Part shown: piece after piece, positions 14,701 through 27,026 of the stretch
How positions within the stretch are numbered: the stretch's first letter is position 1
Layout: each line of letters begins with the position of its first letter
Assembly (NCBI GenBank): GCA_902806595.1
Contig: CADCXC010000046.1
Location: forward strand, 496,001 to 560,000
Source of the DNA: Pyrenopolyporus hunteri
Taxonomy: Eukaryota; Ascomycota; Sordariomycetes; Xylariales; Hypoxylaceae
DNA: 64,000 nt
Direction of reading: 5' to 3'
Notes under the pieces: generated by a model
What the model was told of the DNA's origin: nothing
Seen by the model: the letters and a program-made list of their open reading frames with translations, nothing else
The model's database searches: none
Position numbers and translations under genes: made by a program

Positions 14701-17700
14701 AAATTAAATATTTTAAATATATTTATTTTAATTAATATATATTAAAGGTATTTTTTTTATAAAAAATAAGTAATTTAATTTTTTAATAATAATTTTAATT
14801 TATATTTTAAAATATTTAATTATCGATACGTATAAATTAAAATAATTTAGTTTTAAATTTTTAAATTAAAACTACGTTAAAATCCCGTAATAAATTTAGA
14901 TAATATCCGTAAAAAACACTTTTTTTTATATTATATATAAGTTTTATTATTACGAGTTTAAATAAATATAACTTCGTAATTAAACGAACGATTTATAAAT
15001 AATTTCGTATAATCGATTATCGAATTTTTTTTAACTTTTTATTAATATAAATCGCATTATTTTATATTATTTATATTAATTAATATTACGAAAAACTTTA
15101 TATTTTAATTTATAATTTTTTATTATAATTATTTTTTTCGTTTATTTTTATTTTTTTTCGATAATTATATATTTAAATTAATAAAATTAACATATTACGA
15201 CTTAAAATAAATTTAAAATTATATAAAAATTTAATCGTTAATTAATATTTAAATAATAAAATCTCATAAATATAAATTTTTTATAAATTTCGAAACGAAT
15301 ATAATTTTAAAATTAACTATTAAATATTTTAACGATATTTATTCGAATGGAATGTTTATTAAAAAAAATATAATATCGATAACATTAAAATAAAAATATT
15401 TCGATTTTTTTAAATAGAATTATTATATTTTCGAATTATCGAATATTTAAAAAAAAACGATTTAAAATTAACGTATCGTTACGATTTTTTAAACGAAAGT
15501 TATAATAATAAGGATATTTTCGTTATAAATAAATTACTTATATTAAAAAATTCGTAAAATATATACGTAAATTTATATATTATCGAAATATATACGATAA
15601 AAAAATCTTAAACTATTTATAACGTATTTAAAATATTAAAATTAATCTACCGTTTTTAATTCGAATTCGTTTTAAAAATAATATAGTTTAAAAAATTAAC
15701 GATTTAAACGAATAATAATATATTAAAAATCGATTATACGAGTTTTTTAATAATTATTAATAAATATCGAATTTATTCGAAAATTTAAATAAAAATTAAA
15801 TTTAAAAAATTATTTAAAGGTATTTAAAGTTAAATATTATCCGTAATTTAATTTATAATGTTTATAAAAAATAATATTTAAAAGTTATGTAGTAACGTTT
15901 CGAAAAAAAACGATTTAAAAAAACGATAAAAAAATAAATATTTACGGTTTTAAACTTTAATTATATATAATTTATAAATAAATATTAAAAATTTCGTTTC
16001 GTTAAATTTAAAATTTATATTAATATTAATATATATTTTCGTATAATATTATAATATAACGTTAATAAATTTATTTTTTTATTTATAAATGTATTAAATT
16101 AATATTTTTTTTTATAATTAAATTAAAGTTTCGATTATAATTAATTCGAATAAATTACGACGTTAAAATACTTTTTATAATATTCGTATAATTTATATTA
16201 ATTATATATAATAAATTAAAAGTAGTTATAATTAATTCGAATAGAAACGAAACGATTTAATAATAAAATTACCGGATTTTCGAGTTTTATAAATGAGGTT
16301 TTAATAGGTAAAATAAAAAAATCGAGTAATAATAAACATAATTATTTAAAAATATAATAAAACGTTAAATTATAAATTTTTATAAAATATTTTAATAGTT
16401 ATAATACGAAAATTAATTTAATATTTATAAATATATTTTAAATTTTTAATAAATAATAATATATTCGATTACGATAATATCGTTAATTAAATAACGTTTT
16501 ATATTATTTACGGCGATATTTTAAAACGAAAATATATTAAATTTATCGAATAATAAAATAATTATCATATTACGTTTATATCGAAAAAAAATTATCGAAA
16601 AATTAACTACGTTTATTATATATAATTTAACGTAAATAATAATGCGATTAATTTCGTTATAAATATAATTAATAAAACGGATTTTAATTTAATGTAATTA
16701 ATATAAAAACTATAAAAATTATTAAAAAAATATAATTTCGATAATTTTTTAACTTTAAAAACGTAATAATTTTATAACGAATAATTTATACGATATTTTT
16801 TAAGTTTTATTTAATATAATTTATTAAATTTATATAAAAAAAATTATTATATTTTAAGGGATTATTTAAGGTATTATATTATTAAAAGTAAATAACCGTT
16901 ATTAATATTAAACGAAATATTTTATAAAAAAATAATTTAATATCGAAATAAATTAAACGAAATTAGATATAATTCGAATTAATTATAATAAAATATTAAC
17001 GAATTAAAAGTTATTTAACGAAAGGTATAATTATACGAAAATAAATATACGTCGTAATTTAAAATAAATATATATAATATTTAAAATAATCGACTTTTAT
17101 TAAGATTTTTTTTTATCGAATTATTAATATTTATAAGTAATTATTATTTTATTTTATTTTAATTTAATAAAAAAAATAAAGGATAAACGAATTATAGTTT
17201 ATAAATATTTTTTTTTATTATTAATCGTTTAATTTCGTTAAATAATTACGGTTTTTTAAACCGTAATTTTATATACGCGTAACGAATAGCGAAATCGTTT
17301 CGTATTTTATTATCGGTTAATAAATAATATTAAACGACCGTATAATATCGTAATAAATATTTATAATAAACCGTAAAATTAATTAAATAATATTTAATAT
17401 ATAAGTTATTTTCGAAAGTTATTTAAAAAGTAAATTATTATAAAACGTTATTTAACGTTAAAATTATTTATAAAAATAAAAATAAACGGGGTAAAATTTA
17501 AATATATTATATATATTTATTAATATAACGCGTAATATTAAAAGTTAAAATAAAATTTCGTTAATATTATAAAAAAAAAAAATATATATATATAAAAACG
17601 TTAACGGCGATAAAATCGTTCGAAATTTTAATGTTAATTATTTAATAAAAATAAGTTATTATATCGAATCGTAATATATATTAAAAAATTATTATAATTA

Positions 17701-20700
17701 TTATTATTATATTTATTTTTTTTATTAATATTATATTAATATTATTTTATATATTTAAAAAAAATAACTTATTTCGAATTTATATTATAAACGTTTAATT
17801 TAACGTTATTTTTATTATTTATATTATTATATATATTATTATTTAAAACGTTATTAATCGATTTAAATAATCGAGGTATTTTATTTTTAACTATAAAACG
17901 ATTTTTTTTAAATTCGTTATCGTTATTATTAAATAAATTATTATTTTTATCGTTTTAACGTATTATAATTTTTTTATTAACGAAATAATATTAATATAAT
18001 TTATTTTTACGGTTATTAAAATTATTATCGTTATTATTATCGTAAATTTAAAAACAAAAACATTTATTTAAAATAAATGGTTTATTTTTAAATAATTAAA
18101 GTATTTACGAAGCGAATAATATCGTTATATTTTTAAAAAATATCGTAATATTATTATTAATAATATTTTCGAAAACGAAAAAAACAAATCGATTTATTTT
18201 CGAAGTTTCGAAAAATCGCGTAATTATATTATCGAAAATTATTTACGTAAATCGAACGAATAAATATTTAAAATTTACCTCGTAAAATTAATGAAATTTT
18301 TTATTATAAAATAAAGTTTTTTATTTATATAATAATCGAAACGAATAAAATACGTAAAAAATTAATACGTAGTTATTATTTTTTAATTTAAATATCGATA
18401 TAAGTTTTTTTCGATTAAATATTTTATAAACGTCGATATATAAAAAAAAAGTATTTTTAATATCGTTTATAAATAAAAGGGTTTTTTAATCGTAAATATT
18501 TATTTTATTATAAAAAAATTAAAATTTTTATTTTTTAAAAATTATATAAGTTTATTTATAACCGTAATACGATTATATAATTCGATAATATTCGTTACGA
18601 AATATTATATATTTTCGTTTTTTAATTTTTAAATATTTAATTTTATTATCGAAAACGCGTAAAATATCGAAATTACGTTAAAGTAAAAATAAATTATTAT
18701 AAAAAAATAATTAATAATTAAAATTAAAAATTATAAAATAAAATGTTTAATAATTAATTAATATTAAATCGAATAATTTAATTATAACGTATTTATAAAA
18801 TTTTCAAAAAATCGAAAAATATAAAATTAATATTTTTCGTTACGTAAAATATTATTAATTAATCGTATAAATCGTAAACTATTAAATTAATTAAAAAAAT
18901 TAAAGTAAAAACGATTTATATCGTTTTTAATAATTTAAATATTATCGATTAAAATATAATAAATGTAATAATTTAAATTATAATCGATATCGTTATTATT
19001 TAACGTAAAAAATTTTAAAAATAATTAATATATTTTAAAATAATCGAAATAATAAATAAAAACGAATATTATTTCGAATAATTTAGATTATATAAACGGT
19101 CGAATTATTAAAGTTAACGAAGTTTAAAATTTTATATTAATATACGATAAAAAAAAAAAAAAAGAAAAATATCTACGTAAATAATGTATAAAAACGTTAT
19201 TTAAATATTTAACGAAATTAACATCGAAGCGTAAATTATATATATTTTTTCGTAAGTTATTTACGAATTATATATTCGTATTTCTTTTATATATTCGCGT
19301 TACGTAAACCGCAAATATTAAATAATATTTTTATTTTCGTATTTTTAATTTTATTTTTTTATTAATAACGTCGAATTATAATAAAAAATTAATATTATAA
19401 ATTATTAAATTTTTTTCGTTAAATTCGAAAATTTCGTATATTTTTAATATAACGCTTCGATATTTTAAATCATTTAAAATTTTATTATATAAAAATAATA
19501 AATATTTTTTTCGAATTTTCGATATTTATTATTTAAAATATTTTATTAATTTTTATTTATTATTTAATTTATATACATTCGATAATAAAAGATTATATTA
19601 TATAATAATATATTACGTATATTATATTATTATTAAAAATATTTAATACGAAAATAAAAAAAAAAATAATCGTAAAAATAAAAACGATAATAATTTTTTT
19701 TTTCGATATTTATATTATTTAATCGTAGTTTTCGTATAAAAATATTCGACGATAATATCCTTTTAATTTTAAATAATAATAAACGATATTATTTTTATAT
19801 ATTTAAACGATTAAATAATAAATTATATTTTTATAAATTATAATATAGTTAAAATTAATTAATAATTTTATTTATAAATTAAAAATATTTTATCGTTTTA
19901 AATTTCGAAAAATAAATATTTTTTAAAAGTAAAATAAAATTTATTTTACGATTATAACGTACGTTACGAATCGAAATATCTTATCGATTAAATATAAATA
20001 ATTATTTTATTTCGAGTGTCATTTTTATATTTAATTACGTTACGAATAATTAAAAATTTTTATTTATATTTTCGATTATTATTTTAATTTATAAAATTCG
20101 TATTAAATTTTATTATATTATTAAAAATATAATTAAGTTTAATTACGTTTATATAATTTCGTTTAATATTAAAAAGTAGTTTATAATAAATAATATACGA
20201 AAATACGTAAAAAACGTAATTATAATCGAAAAAAATAACATTTTATATAAAATTTATAATTTTATTTTATTTTATTACGATATTTATCGATTTTTTAATT
20301 ATAATAATTTATTTTTAATTTTAAAATTAAAACTTAAAACAAAAAATATATTTAAATTACGAACGTATATATTACGTTATTTTAATAAAATATATAATAT
20401 TATTTTATAAATAATAAATTAATATAATAATATATATTATTTTTTTTTAATATATTTTTATAAAATATTTTTTTATTCGATTTATTTAATTTTTATTTTT
20501 CGACGTTACGTTATTATTTTTTCGTAGTGTTAAAAACGTTAAATTTTTTATTTTTTTATCGAAATTTATCGATAAATATAAACGAAATTTTATATAAAAA
20601 AATATAAAAAATAAATTTTTTAAGTTACGAATTAAATTTTTTATTATATTATAAAATAATAAAAAACGTTTTCGAATTATATTCGAAGAAAATATTAATC

Positions 20701-21344
20701 GCGAAAGTTTAAATTATATAAAATAAATTAATAACGACGTATATTTCGTTAATTTATTTAATATTAAATTTTACAAATTTTATTAAAATAATTTATATAA
20801 TTTATATATTTTAAAAAATAACGACGGAAATATTTTAATTAATTTATTATTTAAATAATTTTAATTCGTATAATATATTAATTAATTAAACGACGATATT
20901 AACGAAAATATTCGAAAAAATTTAAAATTAAAATTATTTTTATTTATTTTTAATATAAAAAATAGCAATTAAAATATTATAAAATAAAAAGTTACGAAAA
21001 TAAATATTTATAAAGTTAATTTAAATTTCGATGTTTTTTATATCGAAAATAAATTTTTATTTTTATAACGAAAATAAATTTATTTTTAAGCGTAATAATT
21101 AAAGTAATTAAATAAAAAATAATTAATAAATTTATTTTATAAATTTATTAATTTATTTTTTAATTAATTTTATTTTTTTAAATATTTTTTATTTTTTAAT
21201 TACGAATATTTATGTTTTTTTTTTATAATTTTATATTTATTTTTAATTAAAATATATTTATTTTATTTTTTAAACGTATATAGATATAAAATATAACGTA
21301 TAATATAAAAAATTATTTTTATATTTAATTTTTATCATTATATT

Positions 21345-22141
21345 ATTTTATAGAGGATTGATATCCGCACTACCTATTTTTGATATCGGGCCTTATCCGC
21401 ACTACCAATACATTGAAATACATACCATATCTAACAACCCCACATACAAATCTACGTACAATCGTGTTAATACATAATGTACACCTTATGCCCTTTTTCA
21501 ATTGATTCAATTACATACATCTCCCACCATAGATCCCCCCATAGATCCCATTATATCCCTCCTATTTTAAGGATGCAAAATATAAAAAATTCATCGCCAG
21601 TTTCGCCTCAATTAGACCTTTCTAATGGTATAAGTTTCATATCGGTGCATGCCCTATATTAAAAGTTATTTGAATATAAAGTCAATTCTATATATATATT
21701 CAAAGGTGTCAAAAGGTGCTGGAGGGGTATGCGACCGCAAAAGGGGATCACATGACCACCCCGAGCCACCACTTACACCTTTGAATACCGATATATATTC
21801 AAATAACTTTTGATATAGGGCATGCACCGATATGAAACCTTTACCATTAGGAAGCTTTAATTGACGCGAAACTGGCGATGTAATTTCTGTATTTTGCATC
21901 CTTAGAATAGGTGGGATATAATGGGATCTATGGTGGGAGCTGTGTGTAATTCAATATGTACAAGAAATTGAATTGAAAAGCGTACCCGTCCTCGAAAAGA
22001 CTATCTGGTTTGTTGCATTTTTGTATGGGAATGTGTTAGTGGGGCCGAGTGAGGGGTAGGAGATGTACTTTTTGTACTGGTAGTGCGGATAAAGGCCCGA
22101 TATCAAAAATAGGTAGTGCGGATATCAATCCTCATTTTATA
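21345..22141. mobile_element. Foldback DNA transposon (MITE) with 8-base target duplication
   Basis: The element proper is 21353-22133 (781 bases). Its ends start GAGGATTG and finish CAATCCTC, and the terminal inverted repeats run about 55 bases. A second, larger inverted repeat (about 21510-21710 against 21785-21955) surrounds a short unique loop, so nearly the whole element folds back. ATTTTATA occurs directly on both sides (21345-21352 and 22134-22141), a perfect 8-base target duplication as in hAT-type elements. Each end carries two copies of ATCCGCACTACC. Base composition is ordinary and CpA/TpG are common, unlike the host block. Two short open frames in the arms are mirror images and are not genes. 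It is non-autonomous, and superfamily assignment rests on duplication length alone. Confidence 0.85.
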
Positions 22142-22320
22142 AATTATTTATTATCGTAAAAATTTATATATATATAATTATATATTTAATAAATTTAAAA
22201 TTATTTATTTTAATTAATAATAAATCGTTTAATTAAATTTATTAATTTATTAATTTATTATAATAATTTTATTATAAAATAATATATTAAATACCTTAAA
22301 ATACCTTATAATTATAGTGA

Positions 22321-23788
22321 ATTTAGCGTTTAAAAATACAGTATAGCGTATAGTACGGGCTTATTATGTAATTAAACTATAAGATCATGAGTTTTAACGG
22401 TTTAGCGGTTTAAGTCAAATGGCCCACCGTCGGTCATCTTTTAAGATCTCTCGAAATCGAATGACACGAGGCCAGTTGGGTTGGAGAAATTGGGGAATTT
22501 TGAAATGCCCGGGGTTACGCGCTGCCGAGGTTCATCTAGGGGGGCTCCACAATGAGGTAGTCACCAGATGACGCGGGCTTCTCATCAAGCTTGTGCCGAC
22601 TAAACGCGATAGGGGGTAAGCACGTACTACTAAGGTACTTGTATAATACCTACTCCGTGGTACCTGCGGGTTCTAGGCCTGCGTAAGGAGCTTCACCCTT
22701 TCAACCGTCACTTTCAACCGTTAACGTGTCTCAAGACAATAATGACTTTGTGTACGTTTCGGTATCACAACTTTGACTCAAAGAATATTAGACAGAAATC
22801 CTCGTGGGTTATGGAGCCTCACGGAATAAATAGCTCCATTATCTTCTGTACCTAGGTACTGCACCTATTTTTACTTCATTAGGCCCATACCAGAAGTCCG
22901 ACAATAAGTAAGTCAACACTGCTTCAAGTGATTCTTTATAGCCAGTTAGTACAACATCTAATTATGAGCCGACGACTTTACGTAAGCACCTACGTACTAA
23001 TCACGGCTGATGCGTTAATATTGAGGTATCCATTCTAATCCGAACCTGGTGTTTATGTCGTAAAAGAGGTGTTAGGTTGTTTCGAGACACCAACGGCAAA
23101 TCGAGCTGTCCTACGCGCTGAGTGAATCTTAGAGAGTGCTACCGCAAAAGGTCTTTTCGGCGGTGTTAGCGCTGTCAAACAAACACCTAATCCTCTGAGA
23201 CGGGCTGTTAAACGGGCTGCTAAGCGCCCGCGTCTCGCTTCGGATAGCACTACGGCCAGTCATCGTCTTTATTGACGCTGGACAAGGGATAAACCCACAA
23301 GCACAGACCACGGGCGACCCGGTCTTCGATTGGTCCAAGATGCTTCATTATGGAAATCCCCGATTTAGACGGTCGAGTCTTTTGTTTCAAACTCACAAGT
23401 AACTAGAAGCTCAACGGTATATCGTCCTTCTTTGTTAACCTCGTCAGACGTGTTTCCACAACATCGGGCGCTTGTTTGTCACTGAATCACCTTGAACAAT
23501 GATGGATACGTTTCCATTGTCTTATAATTTAAATATCCTAAAACCTTCCTCGGATACTCTTAGGATGTACATACTCAGACGCATCTCTCCTTCACCTTTC
23601 AATACCATACTTACACACTCACGGCACTGGATGTCTTCTGTCCTATTACATTCATTCAAATCTAATAGATAACTAATTATTTAATACTTGGAAATCGGCC
23701 GTTTCCTATACATACTATTCTTCGGCTTACCTTCACTTACCAACCGTAACTGTCAAAAGTGCAAAAAGACGACGGAGAGAAGTACACG
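22321..23788. other. Non-coding transition between AT-rich block and first gene
   Basis: Base composition returns to normal from about 22,320. I see no convincing gene, RNA or repeat here. The last few hundred bases before 23,789 are the likely promoter and 5' leader of the MARVEL-like gene. Confidence 0.6.
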
Positions 23789-24490
23789 ATGGCTATCAAA
23801 TCTTTCATCACCAAGTTCGGCAAGGGTGCCGCAACCAAGCAAATCTACCTCTACGAGACCTGGCTACGATGGATTGTCCGCGGCATCCAATTTATTCTCG
23901 CCGTTATCGTGTGCGGCTTGTACGGACACCGAGTCGATAAGGACCACAAGGAAGGGAACAGTCAGTCGGCCGCGTGGGTCTATGCACTGATCGTCGGCGG
24001 TCTCTCGTGCATCACCTGCGTTTTATACGCCATCCCCAACCCTTTTAGCCGCCTACAATCCCATCGCCTCTTCGCTTGGGATTCTATCCTATTCGTCATG
24101 TGGATCGCCGTCTTTGGTACCTTCGCGGTTATCTTCCTTAAGCGCGACGAAGACGAATATGAGGGCACTAGCGTCACGCTCATGAAGTGCGCCGTTTGGG
24201 TCGACCTGGTAAATGCTATCTTCTGGGCGGGCACCGCCGCGTACGGCTGCTTCCGCACCTTCATTGCCAGGAAGGTCAACGACAAGATCGACGAGTATTC
24301 AAACAAGGTCGAGGACAAGATAACTGCGAAAGTCGGCGAGACGATCAACACCAAGATCGGTGACAAGATCGGTGACAAGATCGGTGCCAAGGTCGGCGAC
24401 AAGATAAACGCCAGGGTCGGTCAGTATGCGGGTTCCGCAGCCAACAATTTCAGTATGAAATTGAACCCCCTACATAAGGAGACGGTTTAG
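23789..24490 (+). CDS. MARVEL-like four-span membrane protein, 233 aa
   Basis: A single-exon frame starting at an ATG in good context (ACGATGG). An upstream in-frame GTG at 23759 is not used. Four hydrophobic segments at about residues 29-46, 61-82, 97-117 and 131-153 give the M-shaped layout of MARVEL-domain proteins, which in fungi sit in the plasma membrane or eisosome-like domains. After the fourth segment (AYGCFRTFIARKV) the tail from about 160 to 212 is built of short lysine/glycine/aspartate/isoleucine repeats such as KIGDKIGDKIGAKVGDKI, probably a cytosolic amphipathic helix. The layout is seen directly, while the MARVEL assignment is from resemblance and the precise role is unknown. 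It is the first gene next to the AT-rich block, yet its codon use looks normal and the frame is intact. Confidence 0.8.
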   Translation: MAIKSFITKFGKGAATKQIYLYETWLRWIVRGIQFILAVIVCGLYGHRVDKDHKEGNSQSAAWVYALIVGGLSCITCVLYAIPNPFSRLQSHRLFAWDSILFVMWIAVFGTFAVIFLKRDEDEYEGTSVTLMKCAVWVDLVNAIFWAGTAAYGCFRTFIARKVNDKIDEYSNKVEDKITAKVGETINTKIGDKIGDKIGAKVGDKINARVGQYAGSAANNFSMKLNPLHKETV

Positions 24491-24843
24491 GCTAGGAGAA
24501 TGGGAGGAGGTTGCACATATGAATACCTAGATGGTAATCAAGGGTCATCATAGAGCTGGTTTGATTTCTAGTCATAGGGATTCATGGGCATCGAATAGCA
24601 TTATGGTCGGTTGCATATACTCTACCGGACGGGCTTCGCCGGTAAGAGGTGGCGTCCTGGACTGGTCCACTTTGGTTCCCCCTTTTCGCAAGCCAAGGGC
24701 CCTAATTAATAGCAGCATGATTTTCGTAACCCGTATCTCTTCTATGTGACTGAAGCTATGCGTCGCGCGTTCAGCTATTCTCCTATCAATATGACTCCTA
24801 CCATCTAAACTAGCTAAACACGAATATAGAGCTTGTACACCTG

Positions 24844-25650
24844 TCACAACGATTCCTCCGGCCACTCATACCTAGGCCAGGGGAAGTCCGGGTCGTATCT
24901 TAGAAATAGAGTGATGCTCCCTTCCGGAAATCCCCTCATAGTTCCATCCGGCAGCTCAAGCTCCCGTGGCTTCTGTCCGCCTACCCAACCGTTCTTAACT
25001 CCCAAGTTTCGTGCGATATCCTCCTTCAAGCGATACGCCACGTCGGGTCTAGGCAAAATGTTTTTGAACACTTCCTCGTCGGTGCTCTCCTCGAACTCTC
25101 CCGGCTCCGCCGTGAATAAATTACTCCGCGTACGGCGCTCTCGCTCGAGATCCAACCCGCCGCAGCGGTGGACCGTGGGCTGAACGAAATTCTCGTGGAT
25201 GGGCGACCCAACGCCACAAAAGGAGAGGTCCTCGTGGATATGCAAATTACCGACATCGTAGTTAGCCCACGCGATGGCCAAGTACTCGGTCTGAACGAGG
25301 ATTTCCCACAGCACCGCCGTTGACTCTGCGATGGGCTCTACGTCGCCGGCCTCGAAGTCTTTGGCGAAGTCATCTACATACCAGACGGCGCCTTGTCGGA
25401 CGACTTGTTCATCAATGAGGATGAAGGGATCCGTGCGACCGGCTTCGTTCTCTTTCCTGCGAATGAACGAGTGAGGCTGGTTTATATAATTCTCTGGTGC
25501 TTTTTTTATTACCAGCTCGAGCATGGTACAGAATGGCGCAAATGTACCATATTCGAATGCCTTCTTGAAAGACCCCAGCTCGTCGCTTGAGAGGTCCGTT
25601 AGCAAGTAGGCATTGAGCCGTGGAATTTCCGAGGGCGTAGCGAAAACCAT
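24844..25650 (-). CDS. Hypothetical protein, 268 aa
   Basis: A single long frame from ATG at 25650 (MVFATPSEIPRLNAYL) to TGA at 24844. I do not recognise a family. The protein is acidic, with no signal peptide and no membrane segment. It contains several aromatic stretches (AVWYVDDF, EYLAIAWANYD) and ends in a proline/tryptophan-rich tail (DPDFPWPRYEWPEESL). It looks like a cytosolic globular protein. The frame is uninterrupted over 800 bases in a region where chance frames are about 100 codons, which supports a real gene. It lies convergent with the MARVEL-like gene, about 350 bases apart. A homologue search would settle whether it is conserved. Confidence 0.7.
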   Translation of the reverse strand: MVFATPSEIPRLNAYLLTDLSSDELGSFKKAFEYGTFAPFCTMLELVIKKAPENYINQPHSFIRRKENEAGRTDPFILIDEQVVRQGAVWYVDDFAKDFEAGDVEPIAESTAVLWEILVQTEYLAIAWANYDVGNLHIHEDLSFCGVGSPIHENFVQPTVHRCGGLDLERERRTRSNLFTAEPGEFEESTDEEVFKNILPRPDVAYRLKEDIARNLGVKNGWVGGQKPRELELPDGTMRGFPEGSITLFLRYDPDFPWPRYEWPEESL

Positions 25651-26108
25651 ATTTATTGCAGTTTCATTCTCGATTTTATCATTTGATCGGTAATTATATT
25701 AATTGATAAAGTGGATTTTCATAACGTGGTTCGTCTCATAGCCATCGTGGATATGTCTACACCTCCCTTCGTAGCGGTAGCTTGTGTTCAGCAGATCATG
25801 CGGCACAGCCAAATAGGAGACATGTTGGGAACGTCATCTTTCCTCTCTTATCACTTTTTTCCAATAACGTCATTCCAACGTTTATATTCCCGAAGTTATT
25901 CTAGAAATCCCTTTTGCATCCTTCTATCTCCTCGAATGTGGGAAGAAATGAGGAGCCACCCGGTATGTGGACGGCGCTGTAGGTGCTATAATTATAGTGG
26001 GTAGAATTGCCTATGGTGGACGTCAGCGGTCCTCCCCTGCCTGCATTTACACAGGTACCTCAAATACAGGGCGCATAGTGCTGAAAACCACTTGTGATTT
26101 GATAGTGC
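25651..26108. other. Intergenic, no gene seen
   Basis: This stretch is the probable promoter of the 268-residue gene, which reads leftward, followed by anonymous sequence. No coding frame is convincing. Confidence 0.5.
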
Positions 26109-26701
26109 CACGCCGGACCATAAGCAATTTTTCCGCCAAACCGCCAATTCAAAGAATTTCCAGATGTCAGACCCACTTTAATTACAGGGGTACGCTAAAG
26201 TTATAGGGCTTACAGCGCTATTCTCCCTTACCTTCAGCGCATCCCTTTGTACCTAAGTACCAACTATTGTACCTAAGTACCAATTCAATTATGTAATCCA
26301 CCACCATAAAATTCCCAACTACTTTATATAGGTACGCAACGCAGTATACTATTCAATTATAGCGTATTATATAACCACGAATCTATGTAATAAAAATAAG
26401 TAATATATTTAATTAATAATTAATTATATTTATAAAAAGGTAGGTATCATATGATATAACTGCGTTGTGTCGTTGTAATAAATGAATAAACGCGTAAGGT
26501 TATAGTAGATATGTATACGATAGCCTTCTAGTGATAGTAAACGCTGTAAGCCCTGTATTTATAGGGGGGTTTAGTGCGTGTATACGCTGTAGTACCCTAT
26601 AGCCTTAGCGCACCCCTGTAATAAAGTGGGTCTTCAACTTGAATTTCTAGAAATTCTTTGAATTGGCGGTTTGGCGGAAAATCTTCTTACGGTCCGGCGT
26701 G
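26109..26701. mobile_element. Diverged inverted-repeat (MITE-like) element
   Basis: The left part beginning CACGCCGGACCATAAG (26109) is matched in inverse orientation by the right part ending CTTACGGTCCGGCGTG (26701). The match continues through CCGCCAAACCGCCAATTC and AAAGAATTTC, and again further in through GACCCACTTTAATTACAGG and the following 30 bases (26169-26218 against 26586-26633). The centre is AT-rich. The arms have many substitutions and small indels, and no clean target duplication could be fixed, so the ends are approximate. There is no coding capacity. A pair of GTACCTAAGTACCAA copies lies inside the left half (near 26250-26284). Confidence 0.6.
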
Positions 26702-27026
26702 CAGTACGCAGCACACATCCCGCTAGAACTAAGGTCGCTTATAGCGCCATTTATGTTGTGAAATATCCGATGCGCAAAACAAGTTCTAAGGTTAAGAATT
26801 AACAGATATGGTGATGTATTTACCATGAAGGAGATACATCTGCAAAATGAAATGAGAAAGTGAGGAAGATATAACTGTATAATTTCACGAATCACTTCGA
26901 AAACGATACCGCTGCGTTGAGTCTCAAACTTGACTAAGTACAACTTCATACCCATCATACTGAGTATATCATCCTTACTGTCAATCCCGCGCCGTCTATC
27001 CTCCACCCCCGCCTACCGTAACGCCA

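Larger units (their letters stand above)
1..22320. repeat. AT-rich, RIP-like mutated heterochromatic block
   Basis: This block is overwhelmingly A and T, has no credible open reading frame, and shows a very skewed dinucleotide pattern: C survives almost only when followed by G. For example, all nine C residues in 181-300 are CpG. CpA, CpT and CpC, and their complements, are nearly gone, apart from scattered ACT contexts and a few CpA near base 1. This is the footprint expected of RIP or a related C-to-T process acting on both strands of repeated DNA. The block is probably a pile of old transposons, but no transposase or reverse transcriptase can be read. The two foldback elements listed separately are less mutated. 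The right edge, near 22,300, is abrupt. Heterochromatin state is inferred. Confidence 0.9.

Noticed and set aside
21477..21899. Two short opposite-strand frames giving similar peptides (QL-L-NG--FISVHALY)
   Set aside because: They lie in the two arms of the foldback element, so the similarity is a consequence of the inverted repeat and not of a gene family.
1..22320. Transposase, reverse transcriptase or LTR remains in the AT-rich block
   Set aside because: Mutation is too heavy to read any protein motif, and no convincing long direct repeats were found by eye.
23980..24402. 140-residue minus-strand frame
   Set aside because: It is antisense to the MARVEL-like gene and mirrors its repetitive lysine-rich tail.
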